Program-made: the position numbers and the translations under genes
The notes under the pieces: generated by a model
What the model saw: the letters and a program-made list of their open reading frames with translations, nothing else
Database searches by the model: none
What the model was told of the DNA's origin: nothing
Shown here: piece after piece, positions 44,890 through 52,290 of the stretch
Position numbering within the stretch: position 1 is the first letter of the stretch
How the letters are laid out: every line of letters starts with the position of its first letter
Source of the DNA: Chthoniobacteraceae bacterium
GTDB lineage: Bacteria > Verrucomicrobiota > Verrucomicrobiia > Chthoniobacterales > Chthoniobacteraceae
Direction: 5' to 3'
DNA: 52,311 nt
NCBI GenBank assembly: GCA_947476255.1
Contig: CANJPY010000026.1
Coordinates: 1 to 52,311, forward strand

Positions 44890-44930
44890 GGGAAAGGAGG
44901 AAGGAAAAGGGAGGAAGGAAAAGGGAGGGA
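44890..44930 (-). promoter_or_regulatory. 41-nt homopyrimidine leader of gspG
   Basis: Every base of the plus strand from 44890 to 44930 is a purine, so the gspG mRNA leader is all C/U right up to the ATG. The tract contains two tandem copies of a 14-bp unit (AGGAAGGAAAAGGG on plus; 44898-44911 and 44912-44925). Confidence 0.6.
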
Positions 44931-44940
44931 ATATACCGGA

Positions 44941-45957
44941 TTAGCGGCGGTAGCGTAGTTGGATATCAATTCTGCGAATTTCCACAGATTCAGAGGAGTC
45001 AGGCTGGAGAATGTCGAGATGGTTGACGCCCTGCAAAAGATATTTGCCTGGAATGAATTGTTGGACCCGCATCCAGCCTCCATAGCGCAACCGTGTCTGG
45101 GGCGTGCCGGGAATGGGACGGTCTCGCCAGGCAGGGTCTGCCAGGTCGGGAAGCGTGGGGGCTGCCGGAGGCAGTTCGTTGTTGTTTAAAGAAAGCACCG
45201 GTGGGGTTTCCCCTATGGCGTTGCGAATCTCAAAGGTGACAATGGCTCCTTCAGGTTTGCGAGATATTTGGAATTCGACAGTTTCTGGCTGGTCCGGATG
45301 GAGGGTGAAGGGGCCGGCATCGAGCAAGGCGGACACGCGGTTCCAAAGAACGCTGTCTTGCTCGGGCGGGGGCGTTGTGCGCGAGGTATTGCCAAATGCA
45401 TCAAAGACAGGGTCAGGCGAGAAGTCGACCGATTGCAGCATTTGGGCAAAACGCATTGCGCCAGCCTGTAAACTTTGGAGGCGCTCCCCCTTTTTAGGGA
45501 GCTCGATTTCCAGATAATTTGCCCCTTCAGTGGCGACGCGGATGGTTTCCGTGATGGGTTCCGTAGAGGAACCGAAGGGGGTGCACCGGAAGATTTGCTG
45601 GCCGAGTTCGTTCCAAGAGGTGACGACAGCCTGTCCGAGGCCGGGGGCGAGACCGATGCGCAGTTCCACAAAGGGAGCCAGGGACTTCAGTTGGCGTAAG
45701 TCGAAGCGGATTACCGTGGTTTGCATCTGCTCCACTTCGGCCCTGAAATGGCGCACTGTAACGCCTTGGAGCCAGAGGGGCAGGGTCATTTGGGCTCGTT
45801 CTGCGAGCAGACTGGGCGCGTCAAAACGAATGGTGAAGGGCGTCGGGTGCGGCTTCAACTGGGCACTGGCCCGGGGAGTAAGAACCGGCAGGAGACAAAG
45901 CAAAGCCGCTCGCGAGAAAAGACGCGGGACGCAAGAGAACGGGCGGCGGGTTGGCAT
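44941..45957 (-). CDS. Unknown exported protein between gspF and gspG
   Basis: 338 aa with a signal peptide (PRLFSRAALLCLLPVLTPRASA, about 11-32). The rest is beta-rich with regular turns and no Cys cluster or transmembrane segment after the signal; a Pro-rich linker appears at about 205-212 and a conserved-looking C-terminal part (GGWMRVQQFIPGKYLLQG, DIQLRYRR). No family recognised. Its position inside a type II secretion/type IV pilus cluster, 20 bp after gspF and 51 bp before gspG, suggests a periplasmic part or substrate of that machine. Leader CCCTTCCCTCCTC before the ATG. Confidence 0.75.
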   Translation of the reverse strand: MPTRRPFSCVPRLFSRAALLCLLPVLTPRASAQLKPHPTPFTIRFDAPSLLAERAQMTLPLWLQGVTVRHFRAEVEQMQTTVIRFDLRQLKSLAPFVELRIGLAPGLGQAVVTSWNELGQQIFRCTPFGSSTEPITETIRVATEGANYLEIELPKKGERLQSLQAGAMRFAQMLQSVDFSPDPVFDAFGNTSRTTPPPEQDSVLWNRVSALLDAGPFTLHPDQPETVEFQISRKPEGAIVTFEIRNAIGETPPVLSLNNNELPPAAPTLPDLADPAWRDRPIPGTPQTRLRYGGWMRVQQFIPGKYLLQGVNHLDILQPDSSESVEIRRIDIQLRYRR

Positions 45958-45961
45958 TGCA

Positions 45962-45974
45962 GAGGAGGGAAGGG
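45962..45974 (-). promoter_or_regulatory. C/U-rich leader of the unknown secretion-cluster gene
   Basis: CCCTTCCCTCCTC in mRNA sense, ending 4 nt before the ATG. Confidence 0.5.
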
Positions 45975-45977
45975 TGA

Positions 45978-47231
45978 TTAAAAGTTGCCCGGTCGGAGGC
46001 CTTTGGTCATGGAGAACACAGCACTTAGGATGCCGAAAACTACGAAACCCACAACAATAGCGATGCCGACCATGACCAAAGGAGGAATGAGCGTGGAGAT
46101 GAGCTTCACTTGTTTGTCCAATTCGCGGTCATACACGTCCGCGACATTATTGAGTGTTTCACCCAAGCGTCCGGATTGTTCTCCCACAGCGAGCATATCG
46201 ACAAAGAGTTCGGGGAAAAGTTTCTGCTGGGCGATGGCATTGGAGAGGGCGACCCCGTCGACCACCGCGCGTTTCACGAGCTTCATGCGCTCGAGGATGA
46301 AGGCGTTGCCCGCGATGTCTTGAATCAGTTCCAGGGCGCGAACCAGGGTGACCCCGTTGAGGATGAGTGTCCCGAGGGTGCGTCCGAACTGGGCGTAGTA
46401 GCGGTGTCTGATGACACTCCCATAGCCTGGAATGCGCAGGCGCAAGGCATCCCACTGTTTGCGCCCGGTCTCGGTGGACGTCCAAGAGCGCATGAGCATG
46501 GCGACACCGATGGCCACAAGGATGCCCGCCCACCACCAGTGGACAATGGCACCGTGGACACCCATGAGGATTTGGGTGGGCAGGGGAAGCTCTTGATTGG
46601 TGTCGGTGAAAAACTTCATGAGTTTTGGCACCATGAAGGTCATAAAAAAGATGACCATCAGAATCCCGACGACCACGAGTACTGCTGGATAAACGAGGGC
46701 CTGTTGGACGCGGTCGCGCAGGTTTTTGACATCCGCGAGGTAAGTGACGAGGCGTTTGAGGATTTCGCCGAGCGTGCCGGAGGCTTCGCCCGCGGCGACC
46801 ATGTTGATGTAGAGGGGTTCGAAGATTTTTGGATAATCTTTGAGCGCTTGAGAAAGGCTTCGACCTTCGACGAGCGCTTGGTGCAGGCCTTTGGAGAGGC
46901 CGTGGAGTTTGGGGTGCTTCATCCGGCGCACCAAAATCTGGAGGGCTTCATCCAGAGTCATTCCTGCTCCGAGGAGCAGTGCGAGTTGTTCAGTAAAGAG
47001 ATGCTGCTGGTCGTGGGATAGGGTGTGCACCAAGGGGGGGGCACCGGCAGGCAATGCAGCCGCTGTTTGGGACTGCCGTGCAGCATTTGCCTCTGCCGCA
47101 GGCTTGATCCGAATGGGAAAGCCTTTTGTTTTTTCGACTTCGCGAATGGCTGCATTGCGGTCGGAACACTCCAAAAGCCCCTCCAGCATTTCGCCATTGG
47201 CGGCGCGGGCGACGAAATGAAATTGGGGCAT
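45978..47231 (-). CDS. gspF: Type II secretion / type IV pilus inner-membrane protein GspF
   Basis: 417 aa, the usual GspF/PilC length. N-terminal cytoplasmic domain (MPQFHFVARAANGEMLEG), then two repeated GspF domains: first about 75-200 (FTEQLALLLGAGMTLDEAL, GEASGTLGEIL), second about 275-400 (FGRTLGTLILNGVTLVRALEL, VGEQSGRLGETLNNVADVYD), with three transmembrane segments (about 185-207, 225-247, 385-407). It is the inner-membrane platform that couples the ATPase to pseudopilus growth. GspD, E and the other core genes are not in the window. Leader CCCTTCCCCTCC. Confidence 0.95.
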   Translation of the reverse strand: MPQFHFVARAANGEMLEGLLECSDRNAAIREVEKTKGFPIRIKPAAEANAARQSQTAAALPAGAPPLVHTLSHDQQHLFTEQLALLLGAGMTLDEALQILVRRMKHPKLHGLSKGLHQALVEGRSLSQALKDYPKIFEPLYINMVAAGEASGTLGEILKRLVTYLADVKNLRDRVQQALVYPAVLVVVGILMVIFFMTFMVPKLMKFFTDTNQELPLPTQILMGVHGAIVHWWWAGILVAIGVAMLMRSWTSTETGRKQWDALRLRIPGYGSVIRHRYYAQFGRTLGTLILNGVTLVRALELIQDIAGNAFILERMKLVKRAVVDGVALSNAIAQQKLFPELFVDMLAVGEQSGRLGETLNNVADVYDRELDKQVKLISTLIPPLVMVGIAIVVGFVVFGILSAVFSMTKGLRPGNF

Positions 47232-47236
47232 ATAAA

Positions 47237-47248
47237 GGAGGGGAAGGG
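47237..47248 (-). promoter_or_regulatory. C/U-rich leader of gspF
   Basis: CCCTTCCCCTCC in mRNA sense, ending 5 nt before the ATG, at Shine-Dalgarno distance. Confidence 0.5.
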
Positions 47249-47263
47249 CGATTCAACAATGGC

Positions 47264-47683
47264 TTAGATTCGCCCTTCGTCTAGGTCGATAAAGTCAAAA
47301 AATGTATGAATGTCCGTGCGATTTTGATGCCCGGCTTCAGCGAGGCGTAGTGTGAGCCTCTCCGACCCGGCGTCGTTCCAGCCGCGTTTGCGCATAAATT
47401 CGTTCCAAACTTCAATTTCCTCCTCACTGGGTCTGTGCCCGTGAGCAAAACACCAGCCTAAAGCCTCTTCGTCAGATGCCCCCGCGTGCGTGAGAGCGAC
47501 AAGAGCCTCGTAGGAGACTTGGAGAAAATTAATGCAGCGCAGGTCAAATCCTTCTCCCAAGTTTGCAACGTAGTCTTCGTGGAGCTGTCTCTCAGAGTGA
47601 AGTCTGATTTTGTCTAGCATCCGTGCAAAGTGCACGATACCTCCCGTCTTGACGTGGGGACTTCGAAGTTTGGCCAAATCCAT
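47264..47683 (-). CDS. DUF5069 family protein
   Basis: 139 aa, no signal. DUF5069 pattern: MDLAKLRSPHVKTGGIVHFARMLDK at the start (residues 1-25) and DFIDLDEGR at the end. The function of the family is not established. It lies 32 bp upstream of gspF on the same strand and may share its transcript, though no functional link to secretion is known. No Shine-Dalgarno or C/U-rich leader. Confidence 0.88.
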   Translation of the reverse strand: MDLAKLRSPHVKTGGIVHFARMLDKIRLHSERQLHEDYVANLGEGFDLRCINFLQVSYEALVALTHAGASDEEALGWCFAHGHRPSEEEIEVWNEFMRKRGWNDAGSERLTLRLAEAGHQNRTDIHTFFDFIDLDEGRI

Positions 47684-47892
47684 AGCTTTCGAATGCTAGT
47701 GGAGTGGATTGGTATGTGCAAGCAGTGGAAGGAAGACTCTGGAGCCCTCGTTCTTGGAGGAGATGCCAAACAATCTTCTCGAGAAACGGTCTCAGACCAC
47801 CTCTGCTTCTGGCTCTAGAGAGGGAGTGCTGGCCAAAAGGTTGGAGCGTCCATAAAAGGATGCCGAACTGGGCTCAAAGCAATCTTTGGCGC

Positions 47893-48327
47893 TCAAGCGC
47901 GTGCGGAGTCCTTCCGTCCGGCTGCGTACGCGTTAAAAACGCGCTGGATTTCGTCTCGCACCCGGCGGAACACGGTCAGTTGTTCCTCGTGCGAGCCCGT
48001 GGCGTGCGCGGGATCCTCAAAACCCCAGTGATGCCGGTTGTTTTGCCCAGGAAACATCGGGCAAGCCTGATCAGCGTTGCCGCAGACCGTAATCACAGTC
48101 TCCACGGGCTGTTGCAGGAACTCATTCATGTGTTTGCTGTGATGAGAGCTAAGATCGATGCCGATTTCGCGCATCACTTCCAGTGCAAGCGGGTGCACGA
48201 ATCCGGCAGGTTTGGAGCCGGCGCTGGCCACGTTGAGAAGATCGCCAGCGGCGTGGCGAAGGATGCCTTCGGCGAGGTGGCTGCGGCACGAGTTGCCCGT
48301 GCACAAAATGAGGACCGTTGGTTTCAT
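47893..48327 (-). CDS. arsC: Arsenate reductase, thioredoxin-linked LMW-phosphatase type
   Basis: 144 aa from [16 protein letters not shown]; seven further codons upstream are less likely and would overlap the preceding gene. Catalytic Cys9 in the CX5R loop CTGNSCR, and Cys82 and Cys89 ([14 protein letters not shown]) give the three-cysteine relay of the thioredoxin-dependent ArsC of Staphylococcus and Bacillus. It reduces arsenate to arsenite. Third gene of arsR-DUF6428-arsC. Leader CCCTCCTTTT. No arsenite pump gene (arsB/acr3) lies in the window. Confidence 0.94.
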   Translation of the reverse strand: MKPTVLILCTGNSCRSHLAEGILRHAAGDLLNVASAGSKPAGFVHPLALEVMREIGIDLSSHHSKHMNEFLQQPVETVITVCGNADQACPMFPGQNNRHHWGFEDPAHATGSHEEQLTVFRRVRDEIQRVFNAYAAGRKDSARA

Positions 48328-48337
48328 AAAAGGAGGG
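48328..48337 (-). promoter_or_regulatory. C/U-rich leader of arsC
   Basis: CCCTCCTTTT in mRNA sense abutting the ATG; it is nearly the 16S 3' tail sequence itself. Confidence 0.45.
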
Positions 48338-48338
48338 A

Positions 48339-48839
48339 TTAACAGCAACCGGAGGAGGGAGGGCAGCAGGAACTTGGGGCCTTGAGCGAAATCTTCAGTT
48401 TGGGCGGAGGTTCGGGGGCGCAGGTATTGGGGAGGCAGATTCCGCGGGCGAGGCAGTCCGTGTGTTTGTCTCCCAAATGGAAGAGCAGGATGCCGTTGGA
48501 GAACTCGGCGTCGACCACGGGAAATTGGGCGACCACCGTCTCTTCGTGTTCAATTTCGACAGGCAAGTTCTGCGTGGGCAGAATATCGCCCGCTTTCTCG
48601 AAAATATCGGCGAGTTTACCAGCGAGAAGACGATGCTCGGTGTCGTCGTGCACCCATGTTTGGAGGAGACACGTTTCCTGTGTGCGTCGGGTGCCGCCGC
48701 AATCGATGAAGCGTTTGGTGACATGGCCGACTTCCGTGATGTGGTAGTGCGCAGGAATGCGGGCGCCGTTTGGCAGTTTCAAGCCCATGGGAGCGTTCGG
48801 ATGAGCCCGAAGGTGTTCGAGAAAAGCGTTGATATTCAT
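48339..48839 (-). CDS. DUF6428 protein with double-Cys tail
   Basis: 166 aa, soluble. DUF6428 proteins are found with ArsR-type regulators; features here are [37 protein letters not shown] and [19 protein letters not shown]. The C-terminus ends [11 protein letters not shown] (Cys158, 159, 165, 166), which could bind As(III) or another soft metal ion. It lies 3 bp after arsR and 11 bp before arsC, so it is part of the arsenic operon. Biochemical function unknown. Confidence 0.88.
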   Translation of the reverse strand: MNINAFLEHLRAHPNAPMGLKLPNGARIPAHYHITEVGHVTKRFIDCGGTRRTQETCLLQTWVHDDTEHRLLAGKLADIFEKAGDILPTQNLPVEIEHEETVVAQFPVVDAEFSNGILLFHLGDKHTDCLARGICLPNTCAPEPPPKLKISLKAPSSCCPPSSGCC

Positions 48840-48842
48840 AGT

Positions 48843-49169
48843 CTAGCAGCAGTTTGGGAAGAGGGTTCGCGTGGCTTTAGGCTCCGCGCCGACTTGGTCG
48901 ACGCATTTGAGGAACTCTCCAAAGCAATCGCACGAGAGCCTATAGTACACATTGAGGCCGCGTTTTTCTGAAAGGAGCACTCCGGCAGAGCGCAGGAGGG
49001 AGAGGTGCTTGGATACAGTGGACAGGTCATCCCCGACAAGTTCGCGCAGGTCGCACACACACAACTCGCGGGTCATGAGGGCTTCGGTGATCAAGAGGCG
49101 GGAGGGATGAGCCAGGGCTTTGAGAACGGCGACACGTTTGGATGCGGCACTGGAAAGGGGTTTGGGCAT
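48843..49169 (-). CDS. arsR: ArsR-family arsenic-responsive repressor
   Basis: 108 aa winged-helix protein. The As(III)-binding site ELCVCDL (Cys37, Cys39) sits at the start of the DNA-recognition region as in ArsR, followed by DLSTVSKHLSLLRSAGVL (recognition helix, about 50-67) and RGLNVYYRLS (wing). A terminal FPNCC adds two Cys. It should repress its own operon and release it on arsenite binding. A palindrome directly before the ATG is a good operator candidate. Confidence 0.95.
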   Translation of the reverse strand: MPKPLSSAASKRVAVLKALAHPSRLLITEALMTRELCVCDLRELVGDDLSTVSKHLSLLRSAGVLLSEKRGLNVYYRLSCDCFGEFLKCVDQVGAEPKATRTLFPNCC

Positions 49170-49171
49170 GG

Positions 49172-49195
49172 TTGGCTATTTGGCAAATTAACCAA
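49172..49195. promoter_or_regulatory. Candidate ArsR operator
   Basis: Nested inverted repeat: ATTTG-G-CAAAT (49178-49188, perfect) inside TTGG (49172-49175) and CCAA (49192-49195). It starts 3 bp upstream of the arsR ATG, where an autorepressor would block the promoter or leader. Confidence 0.5.
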
Positions 49196-49223
49196 GGAGC
49201 TTCAAAAGGGCAACAGATTTAAC

Positions 49224-49259
49224 AAAAAACTCTTTTCGCAGGCGCCCACGATGGGCGCC
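49224..49259 (-). terminator. Possible terminator after the DUF4337 gene
   Basis: Perfect 8-bp stem GGCGCCCA-CGA-TGGGCGCC (49241-49259). On the minus strand a six-T run follows only after 11 nt, so it is weaker than a standard terminator. It separates the DUF4337 gene from arsR. Confidence 0.4.
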
Positions 49260-49296
49260 CGAAATCTTGGCCCCTCAACGGGAGCGATGCAGGAAG

Positions 49297-49821
49297 CTAC
49301 AGGCTGAAAGCTCCTATGCCAAAGGCGATGCCGACAATGCCTAATCCTATCCCAATAAACCAGAATGGCTTCCATCCGGAGAGGATGGAGACCGAGCAGA
49401 TGACAACGCCGATTTGCAGGAACAGAGACGCCTTGTCACAGAGTTCATTAACTTCGGATTCATGTTTGGCCTCTGTTACAAGATGCTCCGCCTCAGTCTT
49501 GATCTCGGCTTTCTCAGTGTCGTAGCGCTCGGAATCTGCCTTCAATTTTTCGAGCAGCTCTTTTGATTTGTCCGGCAATGTGGCGCCCCCAAGGTTGGTG
49601 ATGATGTCAGCCTCGAGTTTGGACAACTGGCCTTTGATGCTTTTGGCTTGAAAGTAGCCCCACTTGTTGGAGGCTTCGTTGGTTTTGAGGATGGCCTCGG
49701 TTTTGGCGTTGTCCCCTAAATTGCCTATAAACGAGAGAACGACCGCCAGAATGGCGATGGTGAGGGCGACACGTTTTTCAAAAGGATCTGCGGCTTCTGG
49801 TATTTCTGGGAGTTCAGGCAT
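49297..49821 (-). CDS. DUF4337 membrane protein
   Basis: 174 aa from MPELPEIPEAADPFEKRVAL; 21 upstream in-frame codons are disfavoured. One transmembrane segment near the N-terminus (about 19-37), a charged, probably coiled-coil region (about 60-125, KLKADSERYDTEKAEIKTEA) and two C-terminal segments (about 128-148 and 151-173). This is the DUF4337 layout; function unknown. Divergent from the lipoprotein gene at 49930. Confidence 0.85.
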   Translation of the reverse strand: MPELPEIPEAADPFEKRVALTIAILAVVLSFIGNLGDNAKTEAILKTNEASNKWGYFQAKSIKGQLSKLEADIITNLGGATLPDKSKELLEKLKADSERYDTEKAEIKTEAEHLVTEAKHESEVNELCDKASLFLQIGVVICSVSILSGWKPFWFIGIGLGIVGIAFGIGAFSL

Positions 49822-49929
49822 TTGCCCAGTAAAAGAGAGGGAACAGGGGCTGGCAAATATTATCGATTTGGAGGAGAAGTTCATGCGCTTCGCTGTTGAC
49901 TGTGCCTCCGAGATGTTGAGAGTGCGGGG

Positions 49930-50634
49930 ATGCGCAAGGTTCTGTTCTTAGCTCTGCTTGGATTTTTGGGGTGCGATAAGTTAGCTCGGAATGCGGATAC
50001 AGCCCCCGGAGCCAAACCTGCCGGAGCGGAGAGGACGGCTGAAAAAAAGGACGTGAAGAAACCGGCGGAGGATCCGGAATACACCAAAAGTTACGAAGCG
50101 GCCAAGGCGCACGCCGTGAGTGAGTTCCCAGCTCTTGGAGTGGCAGGCTCGCCCTTCAACGTCACTTTTGTGACGCGTGCCAACAAGTGGAAGGAAACCA
50201 ATGCGCAGGAACTCCGTTCGGCAGACTGGCCATATACGCTGGCTCTCAAAGTCAATGCGGAGCAGCTCAAAGCCAAGGCAGATTTGTACAAACCAGGCGC
50301 GGTCTTAACCGTGAATGATCTTCAGGCGCTCAAGCCGCCACCTGCGGGCGCCTGTGTTTCAGGACACATCACTCAAGCTTCTGGGGGCCCCACTGCGGTG
50401 CTCATTCTTGACAATTCCCTCAAGTGCGAGATCTCGGATCCCGCCGCGAACACTGGCTCAGGGGAGGTGTCTTGGGTGCGGGAGGGGAACCTCCTTGTGC
50501 TTAAAAGCAAGCCTGTTAACTCGCTGCAAAGCAATGTCATCAAGTCGTTTGCAATTGGACAGAGAATCACTTGTGAAGGCGTTTTTGCGCCGGCAGGAAG
50601 CACCAAGAAACTCATCGGAGTGATCAAGCATTAG
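49930..50634 (+). CDS. Hypothetical lipoprotein
   Basis: 234 aa. The N-terminus MRKVLFLALLGFLGCDK has a lipobox-like end with Cys15, followed by an Ala/Lys/Pro-rich linker (about 18-45). Two beta-rich parts follow (about 60-130 and 135-234), the second resembling an OB-like barrel (ACVSGHITQASGGPTAVLIL, IGQRITCEGVF). No family recognised. Likely membrane-anchored and periplasmic. Stands alone, with a convergent hydrolase gene after it. Confidence 0.75.
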   Translation: MRKVLFLALLGFLGCDKLARNADTAPGAKPAGAERTAEKKDVKKPAEDPEYTKSYEAAKAHAVSEFPALGVAGSPFNVTFVTRANKWKETNAQELRSADWPYTLALKVNAEQLKAKADLYKPGAVLTVNDLQALKPPPAGACVSGHITQASGGPTAVLILDNSLKCEISDPAANTGSGEVSWVREGNLLVLKSKPVNSLQSNVIKSFAIGQRITCEGVFAPAGSTKKLIGVIKH

Positions 50635-50658
50635 CCGATTCCCTCCCTCTTGCCTGTG

Positions 50659-51546
50659 TTATTGCGCGGGTCCGGCAGGGTAACCGAAGTTCTTTGCAAA
50701 CCATTCTCGCAGCCGTACGCGCGCCTCGCTCGGGCGCAGAATCCACGCGTCATTGTGGTTCTTGAATCCTGTTGAGCAAAACGTCATTTCTGCTGCGCTT
50801 ATTCCCGCGGTACCAACGAGATAATTCCGAGTATCGTCCGCACCGCTCCCCTCGGCGCATATAAATTGCGCTCGTCCCTTAAGCCGATTTAACCGTGCTG
50901 ATGCGGCCCCCGGATCTGAATGAGGGAACGGCCATTTGCGAACTCCGTCGTAGTGGCTGTAGCACACAAAACCGCTCCACAACTGGGCTGTTTCATCGTC
51001 GTGAAGTCCCAGGTAGTTGCAGGCAATCGCACCGCGCGAAAAACCGGCCAGCACTATCCTTTCCGGATCCCCACCGAAGGTGTCACAAACAAACCGTACC
51101 GCGGCGCGCGCATAGGCAAGAGTCGGCTCCGGACTGTATTGTGGAGCATCTCCCCACCATGTAGTGATGTTTCGTGTCCCGGTCCCATTGACGTAGGGAA
51201 GACTGAGCCAGACACACCCTGCGCCCCCCGAAAGACCATAGCCAAGTTTCGCGTCTTCCGGACTACCCGAGCACTCGTCTCCGGTTGGGCTTTGGTAGCG
51301 ATTGCCCGTCCATTCGACAATCACGGGATAGCGTTTGGCCGGTTTCCAATCCGTGGGGAGGTAAAGCACGTGGTAGACGGATGTGTCTCTCCAACGTGTG
51401 AGCGTAGCTCGGACGCGTTTGCCGGGAGCCGGTGCACCGGTTGTTGTCTCTGGAAGAACGAGGTCGGCGGGGACACTTGAGATGTCAGGCAACTCGGCGC
51501 GGGAACCGATGACAAGAAGTGCGAGGAAAAGCAAAAGGTGTTTCAC
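50659..51546 (-). CDS. Exported alpha/beta-hydrolase (esterase)
   Basis: 295 aa from a GTG at 51544-51546, which begins a signal peptide (VKHLLLFLALLVIGSRA). The frame is open 40 codons further up to an ATG at 51666, but that part has no signal character and the GTG is directly preceded by a C/U-rich leader like other genes here. Nucleophile elbow LAGFSRGAIAC (G-x-S-x-G) and a candidate catalytic His in STGFKNHNDAWIL. Related to feruloyl esterase/PHB depolymerase-like hydrolases. Substrate unknown. Confidence 0.82.
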   Translation of the reverse strand: MKHLLLFLALLVIGSRAELPDISSVPADLVLPETTTGAPAPGKRVRATLTRWRDTSVYHVLYLPTDWKPAKRYPVIVEWTGNRYQSPTGDECSGSPEDAKLGYGLSGGAGCVWLSLPYVNGTGTRNITTWWGDAPQYSPEPTLAYARAAVRFVCDTFGGDPERIVLAGFSRGAIACNYLGLHDDETAQLWSGFVCYSHYDGVRKWPFPHSDPGAASARLNRLKGRAQFICAEGSGADDTRNYLVGTAGISAAEMTFCSTGFKNHNDAWILRPSEARVRLREWFAKNFGYPAGPAQ

Positions 51547-51557
51547 GGAGAGGGTGG
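51547..51557 (-). promoter_or_regulatory. C/U-rich leader deciding the hydrolase GTG start
   Basis: CCACCCTCTCC in mRNA sense abutting the GTG. It fits the pattern seen before other genes in the window. Confidence 0.45.
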
Positions 51558-52193
51558 ACTGCTTGAAGGAGGATGTATAATCTGTTGGGTGCCCGCAACA
51601 AAGCCTATAGCGGACCCTGGTCGCACGCCCAACGCCAGCCGGAAGGCCAATCAAAGGAAGAAGCAAACTGTCTCCATCAACCTGAATTCGCCGCGCTCTT
51701 CGATCTCTGGGTAATTCAAGTGTCTACGGAACGGAGGTATACATGTTTGACACCGACGAAGTGATACAGTGAGCCGGTCCTTTCTCTTTAGCGGGACAGC
51801 AACGGCGCCCGTGCTCGTTTGATACGTCTCGGTTCCGAGTGGTTGAAGTGGTAGATGCTACATTCCGTCAGGCGCGGAAACACGACTCGATGCCAGACTC
51901 CTCAATCCGACGTGATTTTGGGAAACCGAAGCAGAGACGGTGACTGTGGCATCCACGCCCACCCGTGGACGAAGCGGCATTTGGCACAATGCAGAAGATG
52001 CTAGCGTTTGGACTTCTCTCGGAAAGCGCGGCGCAAAAGATTTATCGCCCGAAAACGCGCGGGATGTAATCGATCACAGCCAAGGCGAAGATGGGGAGTC
52101 CTATAATCCTAAATGCGGCAATGAAAGCGCGGCACACTTTATGTAACTCTATGCAGAAGAGTCTGATGCATGTCAATAGAACCTCTTTTGGGC

Positions 52194-52210
52194 CTCACCC
52201 ACTGGGTGAG
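52194..52210. repeat. Inverted repeat
   Basis: CTCACCCA-C-TGGGTGAG, 8-bp perfect arms with a single central base. Confidence 0.7.
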
Positions 52211-52234
52211 CCTCCGTGCGCTGTCTCCAAAGCC

Positions 52235-52258
52235 GGGGAAGACAGGACTGTCTTCCCC
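52235..52258. repeat. Inverted repeat
   Basis: GGGGAAGACAG-GA-CTGTCTTCCCC, 11-bp perfect arms with a 2-bp spacer. No T-run on either side. Confidence 0.8.
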
Positions 52259-52290
52259 ATGTGCTCACTTTCACATGTGCTGACTTTCCC
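52259..52290. repeat. Two 16-bp tandem near-copies
   Basis: ATGTGCTCACTTTCAC and ATGTGCTGACTTTCCC, back to back, followed by a further ATG. Confidence 0.6.

Noticed and set aside
47740..47860. Possible tRNA on the minus strand (a GGCATCTCCTCCA end was noted)
   Set aside because: No matching 5' acceptor strand and no GTTCGA T-loop.
51940..52146. 68-codon frame at the right end
   Set aside because: No recognisable motif, no start signal, composition unlike the neighbouring genes.
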